This document shows, one piece after another, positions 34,814 to 42,590 of a stretch of DNA of 64,000 bases. The number at the start of each line of letters is the position of its first letter. Within the stretch, counting starts at the first letter, position 1. The notes under the pieces were generated by a model. That model ran no database searches and was not told where the DNA came from. It saw only the letters and a list, made by a program, of their open reading frames with translations. The translations under genes and the position numbers were made by a program. Source of the stretch: an uncultured Hyphomonas sp. (GTDB lineage Bacteria > Pseudomonadota > Alphaproteobacteria > Caulobacterales > Hyphomonadaceae); contig NZ_OY782759.1 of the NCBI RefSeq assembly GCF_963678195.1, positions 186,001-250,000 on the forward strand, given 5' to 3'.

Positions 34814-35485
34814 ATGTCCGAAGTCCTCATGCCGAAGGCCACAGCCGTCTGGCTGCTCGACAATACCAGCCTCACCTTTGCCCAGATCGCTGCGTTCTGC
34901 GGCCTGCATCATCTCGAAGTCAAAGGCATCGCCGATGGCGACGTCGCCGAGAATATGCGCGGCGTTGACCCGATCGCCGGCGGTATCCTCTCCCGTGAGG
35001 AAATCCAGCGCGGCGAGAATGATGAGAGCTACCGGCTGAAAGTCGCCGAATCGAAGATCGCCCACATCCCGCAGCCGAAACGCAAGGGCAGCCGCTACAC
35101 GCCGGTGATCCGCCGTCAGGACAAGCCGGATGCCGTTGCCTGGTTCATCCGCAACCACCCGGAAGTTTCCGACGCGCAGATCTCCAAACTGATCGGCACC
35201 ACCAAGTCGACCATCAACAATGTGCGCGACAAGAGCCACTGGAACTCGCCGAACATCCGCCCGGTCGACCCGGTGACGCTGGGCCTGTGCACCCAGATCG
35301 AGCTCGACGAAGTGATCGCGAAGTCGGCCGAGAAGCGCCGCAAGATGGAAGCTGAAAAAGCCCTGCGCACTGAAGGCCCGGGCCTCGCCCCGGCACAGGA
35401 CGACCCGGACGCCTATGACACGTCCGAAGAAGACGCCGCGAAAAAGGACGTCTCCGCAGACGACGTATTCCGCGACTTCAGCTGA
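34814..35485 (+). CDS. trcR: DUF1013 transcription factor, TrcR homologue
   Basis: A 223-residue DUF1013 protein. In Caulobacter TrcR tracks with RNA polymerase and affects cell-cycle transcription and antibiotic tolerance. The N-terminus (VLMPKATAVWLLDNTSLTFA, then IAAFCGLHHLEVKGIADGDV) looks like a helix-turn-helix, and a second such unit is HPEVSDAQISKLIGTTKSTI near residue 120. The C-terminus is charged and acidic (EEDAAKKDVSADDVFRDF). ATG 34814 has GGGAGAG upstream. An intrinsic terminator follows. Confidence 0.88.
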   Translation: MSEVLMPKATAVWLLDNTSLTFAQIAAFCGLHHLEVKGIADGDVAENMRGVDPIAGGILSREEIQRGENDESYRLKVAESKIAHIPQPKRKGSRYTPVIRRQDKPDAVAWFIRNHPEVSDAQISKLIGTTKSTINNVRDKSHWNSPNIRPVDPVTLGLCTQIELDEVIAKSAEKRRKMEAEKALRTEGPGLAPAQDDPDAYDTSEEDAAKKDVSADDVFRDFS

Positions 35486-35508
35486 TCCGGACAAACCCGT
35501 TCAAAAAG

Positions 35509-35542
35509 AAAGCCGGCGCTCTTCAGGTGCCGGCTTTTTCTT
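35509..35542 (+). terminator. intrinsic terminator of trcR
   Basis: AGCCGGCGC (35511-35519) pairs with GTGCCGGCT (35527-35535, one G-U) across a short CTCTTCAG-type loop and runs into TTTTTCTT. It lies 26 nt after the trcR stop codon. Confidence 0.9.
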
Positions 35543-35548
35543 GCCCGG

Positions 35549-35628
35549 CATGATCCGACATAGTCCGGGCTGGTCCGGCATAGTCATGACCAAGTCCGGT
35601 ATGGTCCGGTTTCGTCCCTGCGTGGTCG
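35549..35628. repeat. 10-bp phased degenerate tandem repeat
   Basis: Seven degenerate units of about 10 bp with a GTCCGG-like core fill the gap between the trcR terminator and the smr stop codon. TCCG/TCCC cores fall at 35554, 35564, 35574, 35595, 35605 and 35615, with a divergent unit (TCAT) at 35584. The spacing is one helical turn, with a single 1-bp slip. Read on the minus strand the unit is CCGGACNATN. Confidence 0.6.
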
Positions 35629-35631
35629 CAC

Positions 35632-36156
35632 TTAAGCCTGCCGCAGGAAGACATACCAGGCACCGGACCCGCCATGTCTCGGGTGGGCCTCGGAATAACC
35701 GGAGATGAGCGCGCGCGCCGCAGGCATTTCCAGCCAGCGCAGGAAATTCCGGCGCAGCACACCTTCCCCGCCCTTCCCTTTGCCGGTGATGATCAACACA
35801 CAGCGTGCGCCCTCAGCCTGCTTGCGCCGGAGAAAATCCGGCAAGGCCGCCTCCGCGCTGAGCTGCGTGTGGCCGTGCAGGTCGAACCGGCCGGCCAGTT
35901 CCAGCTTGCCCCGGCGCACGCGCTTCTCATTGGCCCGGTTCTGTGGCGGTGCCGGTGTTTTCGAGGGCTTGGAAACAGGCGGCTGTGGCGGTGCGACAGC
36001 GGGTTTCGCCTTGCCATGGCGCAGGACCGGCTCGCCATGCTCCAGCGCGTCGATGAACGTCTCTATCTCTTCCGTCTTCGGACCGATGGGTTTTACCGTC
36101 CGCGCAACGCGGGCCCAGGCGCGGGCTTCGTCGGGGGTAAGACGGCGGTGGCTCAT
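35632..36156 (-). CDS. Smr domain protein
   Basis: A 174-residue protein with a basic, Pro/Lys-rich N-terminal half and a C-terminal Smr (small MutS-related) domain. Motifs are FDLHGHTQLSAEAALPDFL, the characteristic LIITGKGKGGEGVLR, and ARALISGYSEAHPRHGGSGA. Smr domains bind nucleic acids and some are endonucleases acting on branched DNA or on mRNA at stalled ribosomes; the DLHG motif associated with activity is present. The mltA gene lies 9 nt upstream on the same strand. Confidence 0.9.
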   Translation of the reverse strand: MSHRRLTPDEARAWARVARTVKPIGPKTEEIETFIDALEHGEPVLRHGKAKPAVAPPQPPVSKPSKTPAPPQNRANEKRVRRGKLELAGRFDLHGHTQLSAEAALPDFLRRKQAEGARCVLIITGKGKGGEGVLRRNFLRWLEMPAARALISGYSEAHPRHGGSGAWYVFLRQA

Positions 36157-36165
36157 GTCCGCCCC

Positions 36166-37398
36166 TTAAGGTGCAGGGGGCGCCATGTCGAGACCGGCAT
36201 AGCCCTGGCTGCGCATCCGCTCAGCCACCGCACGCGGCAGGAGAACCCAGAGCCGGCCGGGTGCATTCATGGTTCCGGCCCGCTCGCCCGCCTGCGGCCC
36301 CGTGCCGAAAAAGATGTCGCCGCGCACCGCGCCTTTTATGGCCCCGCCGGTATCCTGAGCGACCAGCAATCCGGACCAGTCGCCCCCCAGTCCCGGCGCT
36401 TTTGTCTGAACGAACACAGGCACACCCAGGGGATGAAGACTCGTATCGACCGCCATGGAGCCCAGCGGCGTCAACGGGACACCTTCTGCGCCAACTGGCC
36501 CCAGCGAGGGATCGCCTTCCGCCTCGGCATTGAAGAACACAAAGCGCGGGTTCTGGTTCATCGCCATCCGCGTTTCAGCCGGCCCCGCCCGGTTCATCCA
36601 GGCGCGGATCCCCTGCATGCTGGCTTCGCCGCGCGAAATGCGCCCGGTGCGGATCAGCCAATTGGCCGTCGATACAAACTTGTGGCCATTATGCGCGGCA
36701 TAGACGGCCCGCATTGTTGTCCCGTCCGGAAAGGTCAGCCGGCCGGAGCCCTGGATCTGCAGGAAGAACACATCCGCCGGATGCGCATAGGCAATCGCCT
36801 GGACGCCCGATGTCGTGATCTGGGCTCGCGCGGGATAAGGCCGGGTTATGCCATTCGGCAGGCGCTGCAGCGGCTTGCCATTGTTCGGGATCAGGTCTGC
36901 CGGCAAGGCCGGGACCGGTTCCGTGAAAGGCGGGGTCGGCGTGCGGCGGGCTTCATAGGTCGGTTCGAAATAGCCGGTGAATTTCCGCGCGCCATCTGGC
37001 GGGACCACCTCGATCGGCACGAAAACCTGCTCCATCAGGGCGCGGGCATCTTCATCGCTGCGTGCGGCCGAGAGTGCCCCGCAGGGTTCTGCCCAGTCCT
37101 CGACACGGCCGGCCCAAGGCGCCGACGACGACAGCGGGGCGGTCATTTCCTGTCCGGCGAATTTCTCACAGGACCGTTTGAACGCGCTGACCGCAGCCTC
37201 AAGCTGAACCGAAGACCAGTTGGGCAAATCGGAAAAGGCGGCAGGTGTCTCCCAGTTGGGCAGTCTCGGAGGCGGTGCAGGCGTGGCAGGTTGTGGAACT
37301 TCGGGCCCGGCGGGCTGAATGACCTTGATGGGTGCAGGCTGGGACTGGCAGGCGGCCAGCAGAAGCAGAAGGACAAACGAACGAAAGCGCGACCACAT
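36166..37398 (-). CDS. mltA: membrane-bound lytic murein transglycosylase A
   Basis: Peptidoglycan-cleaving lipoprotein that forms 1,6-anhydro-muramic products. The 410-residue product has a lipobox (LLLLAAC), a Pro-rich linker, the MltA domain (KFTGYFEPTYEARRTPTPPF, YAHPADVFFLQIQGSGRL), and a C-terminal 3D domain with VAQDTGGAIKGAVRGDIFFG containing the catalytic Asp region. ATG 37398 (MWSRFRSFVLL) is preferred over 37434 because it gives a conventional signal. The order mltA-timA-secB recurs in alphaproteobacteria. Confidence 0.93.
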   Translation of the reverse strand: MWSRFRSFVLLLLLAACQSQPAPIKVIQPAGPEVPQPATPAPPPRLPNWETPAAFSDLPNWSSVQLEAAVSAFKRSCEKFAGQEMTAPLSSSAPWAGRVEDWAEPCGALSAARSDEDARALMEQVFVPIEVVPPDGARKFTGYFEPTYEARRTPTPPFTEPVPALPADLIPNNGKPLQRLPNGITRPYPARAQITTSGVQAIAYAHPADVFFLQIQGSGRLTFPDGTTMRAVYAAHNGHKFVSTANWLIRTGRISRGEASMQGIRAWMNRAGPAETRMAMNQNPRFVFFNAEAEGDPSLGPVGAEGVPLTPLGSMAVDTSLHPLGVPVFVQTKAPGLGGDWSGLLVAQDTGGAIKGAVRGDIFFGTGPQAGERAGTMNAPGRLWVLLPRAVAERMRSQGYAGLDMAPPAP

Positions 37399-37458
37399 GC
37401 ACGCTTTATGGCGTGCTTCCTGCGGAAGTGTCACCCGAAAATGTTTTGCGTGCAGGCC

Positions 37459-38067
37459 CTAATTGGCGACTTCGACGTCGTCCAGAATCCAGTTCGGGTC
37501 ATCTTTCCGGACATTGCGCATAAAGGTCCAGATTTCCTTCGCCGTGCGCACCATTTCCCCGTCACCCAGTTCCGCTTCATAGCGGACGGCAACGCGGGCA
37601 ATGTCCCCATCGAGGTCGGCGCTTTCAATTTCGGCCTTGCGGATTCTGAGGAGTTCAAAGGCAGGCTTGTCCGGTTCACGTGCAGCGATGGCGGCGTCCC
37701 AGGCTTCATAGACATCATCGTCCAGCATGGGCCGAAGCTTGTCGCGGTCACCACGGGCGAAGGCCGAAACGATGATTTCATAGGCTGCGCGGGCGCCTCT
37801 CATGAAGTCAGGCGTGCTGAAGCTGCGATCAACATTGTATATTTCTTCCAGCCCGCCAGCGGCCGGACCCGTAAAGATCGGCTTGTCGGCATGGGCCATG
37901 GTCTCGTCGCGCGGTTTGGCCTTGTTGGTCGCATCATCGCCAGCTGTCGCTGGAGTCGGGCGGCTGACAGGGTTGTCGTTGTCACCCTTGCCGAGCGCAA
38001 AATACAGGCGCGACAGGACAAACAGCGCAACAGCTGCCAGGATCATGACTTGCATCACGGGGTCCAT
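37459..38067 (-). CDS. Tim44-domain protein, TimA-like
   Basis: A 202-residue protein with one N-terminal membrane helix (VMQVMILAAVALFVLSRLYF), a low-complexity linker and a C-terminal Tim44 domain (DFMRGARAAYEIIVSAFARG, RKAEIESADLDGDIARVAVR, EIWTFMRNVRKDDPNWILDDV). Mitochondrial Tim44 tethers Hsp70 at the import pore; the bacterial relative in Caulobacter was named TimA. Start ATG 38067 makes the helix N-terminal. It is divergent from secB, with 132 bp between the start codons. Confidence 0.85.
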   Translation of the reverse strand: MDPVMQVMILAAVALFVLSRLYFALGKGDNDNPVSRPTPATAGDDATNKAKPRDETMAHADKPIFTGPAAGGLEEIYNVDRSFSTPDFMRGARAAYEIIVSAFARGDRDKLRPMLDDDVYEAWDAAIAAREPDKPAFELLRIRKAEIESADLDGDIARVAVRYEAELGDGEMVRTAKEIWTFMRNVRKDDPNWILDDVEVAN

Positions 38068-38199
38068 TGGTGGTGGCGTGTCCTTGCGTTCGAGTTCACT
38101 CAGCCCCCAAGATAGGGCCGACAGGCTAGAAGTGCCAGTGATCATTGCGCGTTAAGGGGCCGCATGCTAGCGCCCGCCGGGTAGAGTTGGGAGGTAGAC

Positions 38200-38712
38200 A
38201 TGACTGACACAAGTGCTCCGCAGGTACCAAATGAAGGCCAGAACGGCGCGACCCCGGCGGGTCTGCGCGTCCTTGGCCAGTATGTGAAGGACCTTTCCTT
38301 CGAGAATCCGGGACACACACCTGTGCAGTCCCAGCCGAATATCGATCTTGGTATCGATGTCGGCGCAACACCGCATGCCGATGGCAACGGGATTTACGAA
38401 GTGTCCCTGAAACTATCTGCCAAGGCTGTTTCCGACGGAACGGTGCTGTTCATCACCGAACTGGATTATGCCGGCCTGTTCCAGCTGCAGAACGTGCCAC
38501 AGGCCCAGCTTGAGCCGCTGCTGCTGATCGAATGCCCGCGCCTGCTGTTCCCGTTTGCGCGCCGTATCGTGGCGGAGATCACACGTGAAGGCGGTTTCCC
38601 GCCCCTGCTGATCGATCCGGTGGATTTTGTGCAGCTTTACCAGCAGCAATATCGCCGTGCGCAGGAAGCCGCTGCAGCCTCCGGCCAGACACCGCCCGTT
38701 CAGGACGCGTAG
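38200..38712 (+). CDS. secB: protein-export chaperone SecB
   Basis: Tetrameric cytosolic chaperone that holds preproteins unfolded and passes them to SecA. The 170-residue product contains LGQYVKDLSFENPGHTP, DLGIDVGATPHADGNGIYEVSL, FITELDYAGLFQLQNVP, ECPRLLFPFARRIVAEITREGGFPPLLIDPVDF, and a Gln/Ala-rich C-terminal tail. Length is normal for alphaproteobacteria. Its 3' end overlaps the convergent dnaQ coding end by 13 nt. Confidence 0.97.
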   Translation: MTDTSAPQVPNEGQNGATPAGLRVLGQYVKDLSFENPGHTPVQSQPNIDLGIDVGATPHADGNGIYEVSLKLSAKAVSDGTVLFITELDYAGLFQLQNVPQAQLEPLLLIECPRLLFPFARRIVAEITREGGFPPLLIDPVDFVQLYQQQYRRAQEAAAASGQTPPVQDA

Positions 38713-39401
38713 CGCTTCCAGACAGCTTCATCACCAAGGCCGCTCACGAACGCTTCGTGGGCGGCTTTTTCGTCTTCGGTCAGACGGGACCCAAGCGGCT
38801 TCGGCCGCTGGCGCGCCGGGGTGACCTCTTCGACAATCTCTGTTTCCACCACCGTCTCGAACGAAAAGGCACGCGCCCGGCCACCCAAGAGTTCGAGATA
38901 GACCGCCGCCAGAAGCTGGCTATCCAGCAAGGCGCCGTGAAATGTCCGGCTCTCAAGCGAAATGTCGAACCGTTTGCACAAGGCATCGAGGCTGGCCGGC
39001 GCCCCCGGAAACTTGCGGCGCGCCATCGCGGCTGTATCCACCCAGCGCTCATCCGGGATCGGGCTGCGTCCGCACCGGTCCAGTTCCATGTTCAGGAAGG
39101 AGCGGTCAAACCCGGCATTGTGAGCGACCAGCGTGGCATCCCCGATAAATTCCAGGAAAGCGTCAATCACTTCAGGCGCCTCGAAAGGCGGAGCATCCTT
39201 CAGGTCGTCATCCGTGATGCCGGTGATGCGAACCGTATCGGCAGACACTGCCCGGCCGGGATTGATCAGCGTCCGGAACGTGCGGCCAGACGGGATGTGA
39301 TTGATCATCTCCACCGCGCCAAGCTCGATGATGCGATCACCCTCTTCCGGCCTGAGGCCGGTGGTCTCGGTATCGAAAGCAATCTCGCGGATCTGGCTCA
39401 T
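38700..39401 (-). CDS. dnaQ: DNA polymerase III epsilon subunit
   Basis: Proofreading 3'-5' exonuclease of the replicative polymerase. The 233-residue protein begins [27 protein letters not shown] (Exo I, DxE metal ligands). It contains [17 protein letters not shown] (Exo II) and the [17 protein letters not shown] region with the final His/Asp (Exo III). The C-terminal segment binds the alpha subunit. Its ATG overlaps the coaE stop by 4 nt. It closes a leftward chain beginning at the origin. Confidence 0.95.
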   Translation of the reverse strand: MSQIREIAFDTETTGLRPEEGDRIIELGAVEMINHIPSGRTFRTLINPGRAVSADTVRITGITDDDLKDAPPFEAPEVIDAFLEFIGDATLVAHNAGFDRSFLNMELDRCGRSPIPDERWVDTAAMARRKFPGAPASLDALCKRFDISLESRTFHGALLDSQLLAAVYLELLGGRARAFSFETVVETEIVEEVTPARQRPKPLGSRLTEDEKAAHEAFVSGLGDEAVWKRYAS

Positions 39402-40006
39402 GCATTATCCCCTGCGGCCTTGCGATTCATCAGGGCCACTATGGCGCGAACATGGTCGCGTGCAAACTCAAACCCATGCGCTGTCGACAGGATAAAGTCG
39501 GCTTTTGCACGCTTTTCCGCATCCGGCACCTGACGCGCGAGGATCGCTTCGAAAGTTTCCTCTGTGACACCCGGCCGGGACAGAACCCGCTGTCGCTGCA
39601 CTTCGGGCGGCGCACTAACCACCAGGACATAATCGCAATAGCCGGACCCGCCGGTCTCATACAGCAGCGGAATGTCCAGCACCGCAAAGGTCGCTCCGGA
39701 TTTCCGCGCTGTTTCCCGGAAATCCTGCTGCGCCGCGCCCGCCAGGGGATGAACGATGCCTTCCAGCTGTTTCATGGCAGCCGCATCGTTCAGTACGCGT
39801 TCGCGGAGACGCGTGCGGTCGATAGCGCCATCGACTTTAACGCCCGGAAAAGCGGCTTCGACGGGATCAACCGCCGCGCCGCCTTTTTCGTACAGCTGAT
39901 GCACCGCCGCATCGGCGTCATACACGGGCACGCCTTCATCCCGGAACAGGGTTGCGGTTGCGGATTTTCCCATGCCGATCGAACCGGTCAGGCCAAGGAT
40001 GATCAC
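39398..40006 (-). CDS. coaE: dephospho-CoA kinase
   Basis: Last step of coenzyme A synthesis, phosphorylating dephospho-CoA at the 3'-hydroxyl. The 202-residue product starts at a GTG (40006) giving [20 protein letters not shown], with the P-loop GSIGMGKS. It contains [16 protein letters not shown] and [12 protein letters not shown], the characteristic DxPLLFE-type motif. The GTG start is favoured because GTGA overlaps the aroE stop, matching the other junctions in this chain; longer in-frame starts overlap aroE deeply. Confidence 0.94.
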   Translation of the reverse strand: MIILGLTGSIGMGKSATATLFRDEGVPVYDADAAVHQLYEKGGAAVDPVEAAFPGVKVDGAIDRTRLRERVLNDAAAMKQLEGIVHPLAGAAQQDFRETARKSGATFAVLDIPLLYETGGSGYCDYVLVVSAPPEVQRQRVLSRPGVTEETFEAILARQVPDAEKRAKADFILSTAHGFEFARDHVRAIVALMNRKAAGDNA

Positions 40007-40818
40007 GTCGTGGCCTCCACGAGTTTGCGGCAATGTGCGAGCGCTTCTTTCGTGTCCGGCAAGATGCCGAACCAATGTTCGAAACTATAGGCGGCCTGCG
40101 CGACCAGCATGCCGAGCCCATCCATCGGCTGCCAGTTCTTTTTCAGCGCTTCCTCGCGGATCGCCGCGGCAGGCTTGCCATAGGAAATATCATAGAAATA
40201 CTGCCCGGTTGCCTCAGGCAACTCGAGACTCTCGCCGGAGTGACCCAGGCTGAGCGTGTTGATCACCACATCCGCCGTTGCGGCTTCGGAAATGCCCTGT
40301 TTCAAGGAGCAGATTTCTGCGGTGATCCCCGTTTCGGCAACGAGGGCTTTTGCTCTTTCCTCGGTCCGGTTGGCAATCGTGATCTCCGCGCGGAGATCCA
40401 TCAGGCTAACGGCCACGGCGCGGGCAGAGCCGCCGGCGCCCAGCAAAGTGACACGGCTTCCGGCGACTTCAATTCCTGCATCCAGCAAACTGCGGACAAA
40501 GCCCGGCGCATCCGTATTCTCGGCGCGCCAGCCCCCCTGCTCCCGACGGACAAGCGTATTAGCCGCCCCGATCCGGCGGGCGATGTCGCTGGTCTCATCA
40601 GCAAGGGAAAGTACCTCTTCCTTGTGCGGAAGAGTGATATTGAAGCCAAGTGCGTTCCGCTCTGACAAGGTTTCAAGCGCGTTCTCAAGACCGCCCCGCT
40701 CGACCTGGAGGGCTTCATAGGTTGCATCGAAGCTGTGCTCGCGGATCCACATCTTGTGGATCACGGGAGACAGCGAGTGCGATACCGGATCGCCGATGAC
40801 GCCGAGCAGCCAGGTCAT
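40003..40818 (-). CDS. aroE: shikimate dehydrogenase
   Basis: NADPH-dependent reduction of 3-dehydroshikimate in aromatic amino-acid synthesis. The 271-residue product has the substrate-binding start [32 protein letters not shown] with the catalytic Lys, [13 protein letters not shown], the nucleotide-binding [17 protein letters not shown], and the C-terminal [14 protein letters not shown]. It overlaps maf and coaE by 4 nt each, so all five genes of this chain are probably made from one transcript starting near the origin. Confidence 0.96.
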   Translation of the reverse strand: MTWLLGVIGDPVSHSLSPVIHKMWIREHSFDATYEALQVERGGLENALETLSERNALGFNITLPHKEEVLSLADETSDIARRIGAANTLVRREQGGWRAENTDAPGFVRSLLDAGIEVAGSRVTLLGAGGSARAVAVSLMDLRAEITIANRTEERAKALVAETGITAEICSLKQGISEAATADVVINTLSLGHSGESLELPEATGQYFYDISYGKPAAAIREEALKKNWQPMDGLGMLVAQAAYSFEHWFGILPDTKEALAHCRKLVEATT

Positions 40819-41411
40819 GATGGCAGCACTCCCCGAATGCGGAGATAGTCCAGCAACGGCAACAAAGGCAGGCCGAGGATCGAGAAGTAATCTCCTTCGA
40901 TCTTGTTGAAGAGCTGCGCACCGAGACCTTCCAACTGGTAGGCGCCAACTGTGGAGAGCAACGGATCCCCGACCTGCTCAACATATTGCTCGATAAAGTC
41001 CTCGCTCAGCGGACGCATAGTGAGGCGTGGGCGGGCAAGGTGCCGCCAGACGGGCTGGCCGTTTTCACAGACGACAATAGCCGTTTCCAGCGTGTGGGCC
41101 TTGCCGGACAATTTCCTCAGATGGTCCCGCGCCCCGTCCAGATCCTTCGGCTTGTCGAATGCCTCATCTCCGAGCGCCAGCATCTGGTCTCCACCGATCA
41201 CCAGACCCGGTTGGCGCTGGGAAATCTTGACCGCTTTCAGCTCCGCCAGGCGCATGGCCTGGTCCCGAACCGGCATGCCTTCAACGCGCAGACCGGCTTT
41301 CATGGCCTCTTCATCGACATTCGGCCGCTGGGCTGTTGCCTCCACTCCTGCCGATGCCAGCAGGCGCCGGCGGCTTTCGCTGCCGGAGGCGAGGATGACA
41401 TTCAGACTCAT
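40815..41411 (-). CDS. Maf/YceF-type nucleoside triphosphate pyrophosphatase
   Basis: House-cleaning pyrophosphatase that removes modified or non-canonical nucleotides such as m7GTP or dTTP/UTP depending on subtype. The 198-residue protein opens VILASGSESRRRLLASAGVEA (Maf signature S-x-S-x-R-R). It continues with LVIGGDQMLALGDEAFDKPKD (catalytic Asp region) and ends with IEGDYFSILGLPLLPLLDYL. Position between ppsR and aroE is as in Caulobacter. Subtype cannot be fixed by eye. Confidence 0.93.
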   Translation of the reverse strand: MSLNVILASGSESRRRLLASAGVEATAQRPNVDEEAMKAGLRVEGMPVRDQAMRLAELKAVKISQRQPGLVIGGDQMLALGDEAFDKPKDLDGARDHLRKLSGKAHTLETAIVVCENGQPVWRHLARPRLTMRPLSEDFIEQYVEQVGDPLLSTVGAYQLEGLGAQLFNKIEGDYFSILGLPLLPLLDYLRIRGVLPS

Positions 41412-42250
41412 ATGTGTCCCCGGCGTTCATTCAGTAGGTTCAAAATGGCTGCGGCCGTTTCTTCGACGGAGCGGCGGGACACGTCGATCGTGCGCCACTT
41501 GTTGCGCTGGAACAGACGATTAGCCTGGGTAACTTCATCGCGCACAGCATCTTCGTCGGCATAGATCGTGTGTTCGTCCTGATTCAGCGAAATCAGGCGC
41601 GCACGGCGAATCTGCACAAGCCGTTCGGCACTGATCTTGAGCCCGACAATCATCGGGCCTTTGTCGCCCATTTTCTCGATATGCGGCGGCAATGGGACAC
41701 CCGGCACGAGCGGGATGTTCCCTGCACGCACTTTGCGGTTGGCAAGATACACACAGGTCGGTGTCTTGGATGTCCGGCTGACACCCAGCAGGATCACGTC
41801 CGCGCCTGTCAGGCTCTCGACATTCTGCCCGTCATCATGGGCGAGCGTGAAATTTATCGCCTCCATGCGTTCGAAATAGTCGTCATCCAGGGCGTGCTGT
41901 CCGGCGACTTTCTGGTTGGCAGAAATGCCGAGGTGCCGGCTCAGCATGGCAATGGAGGCATCCAGCACGGGCAGTGTCGGAATGCCTTTCTCGCGGCAGA
42001 AGGACTCCAGCCGTCCGCGCAGGGCTTCGTCGGAAATCGTGTACCAGACCACACCGGGTGCTGCCTCGATCTCCCGTATGACCCGTTCGAGCTGACGTTC
42101 GGAGCGGACAAGATAATAATTGTGCTCAAGCGCCTGCACATTTTCAAACTGGGCGCAGGCCGCCCGCTGGATGGCGTTTAACGTTTCCCCGGTCGAATCC
42201 GACACGAGGTGAACGTTGAAATATATGCTGGGGCGAAGGGACCGAGTCAT
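41408..42250 (-). CDS. PpsR/DUF299 family kinase-pyrophosphorylase regulator
   Basis: A 280-residue member of the PEP synthase / PPDK regulatory protein family, which switches its target by ADP-dependent phosphorylation and phosphate-dependent dephosphorylation. Features: NVHLVSDSTGETLNAIQRAA at the start, a P-loop-like GVSRTSKTPTCVYLAN, and LVPGVPLPPHIE. ATG 42250 (MTRSLRPSIYF) is chosen; a longer frame to 42316 would run into the origin. In Caulobacter the equivalent gene abuts the origin opposite hemE. Its target enzyme is not in this window. Confidence 0.9.
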   Translation of the reverse strand: MTRSLRPSIYFNVHLVSDSTGETLNAIQRAACAQFENVQALEHNYYLVRSERQLERVIREIEAAPGVVWYTISDEALRGRLESFCREKGIPTLPVLDASIAMLSRHLGISANQKVAGQHALDDDYFERMEAINFTLAHDDGQNVESLTGADVILLGVSRTSKTPTCVYLANRKVRAGNIPLVPGVPLPPHIEKMGDKGPMIVGLKISAERLVQIRRARLISLNQDEHTIYADEDAVRDEVTQANRLFQRNKWRTIDVSRRSVEETAAAILNLLNERRGHI

Positions 42251-42302
42251 GGTCTCACTGTGTTGCCGAGGTTCGGCGATTTCACAAGACCTGTGACTCG
42301 CC

Positions 42303-42311
42303 TGTGGATAC
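42303..42311 (-). promoter_or_regulatory. DnaA box in origin
   Basis: TGTGGATAC; on the minus strand GTATCCACA, differing from the consensus TTATCCACA only at the first base. It is the best DnaA-box match in the origin gap. Confidence 0.7.
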
Positions 42312-42441
42312 CGCATTTTGTCCCAATGGAATCACAAAAATCCCACAGGCAGAGGAATCCGACTCCGCGGAATCACCTTCCGTTCCATCCTGTGACTCCA
42401 GCGGGGCCATTTACGTTTGGTTAACTATTGAATCCCGGGCG

Positions 42442-42457
42442 TTAAGACCCGCTTAAC
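42442..42457 (+). promoter_or_regulatory. CtrA-binding box in origin
   Basis: TTAA (42442-42445), seven bases, TTAAC (42453-42457): an exact match to the full CtrA consensus TTAA-N7-TTAAC. In Caulobacter such sites let CtrA silence the origin in swarmer cells and may also affect hemE transcription. Confidence 0.75.
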
Positions 42458-42590
42458 CCTGTCCGCCAACCTGTGACTCCTGTGTGGAATTCTCTGGACA
42501 AATCCGCACATCACCCTTTTTCCCACGGACTCACCGTCTAATAGTCATAAGCGCCCTGACGGGCTTGTTTTAGATTTTGGGAAAAAAGCC

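Larger units (their letters stand above)
42251..42590. other. chromosomal replication origin region (Cori-type)
   Basis: This 340-bp non-coding gap separates divergent ppsR and hemE, the position of the Caulobacter origin. It contains one DnaA-box match (TGTGGATAC, 42303-42311) and a full CtrA box (TTAAGACCCGCTTAAC, 42442-42457). It also has three same-strand copies of CTGTGACTC (42291, 42390, 42471) and nine GANTC sites, with a tenth at 42244-42248 just inside ppsR. AT-richer stretches lie at 42330-42342, 42411-42433 and 42566-42587 and could be unwinding elements. Coding direction switches from left to right across it. Identification rests on synteny and motifs, not on mapped initiation. 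Confidence 0.88.

Noticed and set aside
35549..35628. Possible CRISPR-like repeat array
   Set aside because: Units are about 10 bp with no spacers and no cas genes nearby, so it is not a CRISPR.
35674..38115. Very long plus-strand open frame (813 codons) opposite smr, mltA and timA
   Set aside because: It is antisense to three well-recognised genes, has Arg/Gly/His-rich composition typical of GC-rich shadow frames, and no domain.
42410..42434. Second CtrA box at TTAACTATTGAATC
   Set aside because: It has one TTAAC half but no second TTAA at seven bases; kept only as AT-rich origin sequence.
42483..42491. TGTGGAATT as a second DnaA box
   Set aside because: Matches the consensus at only about 6 of 9 positions; not listed as a site.
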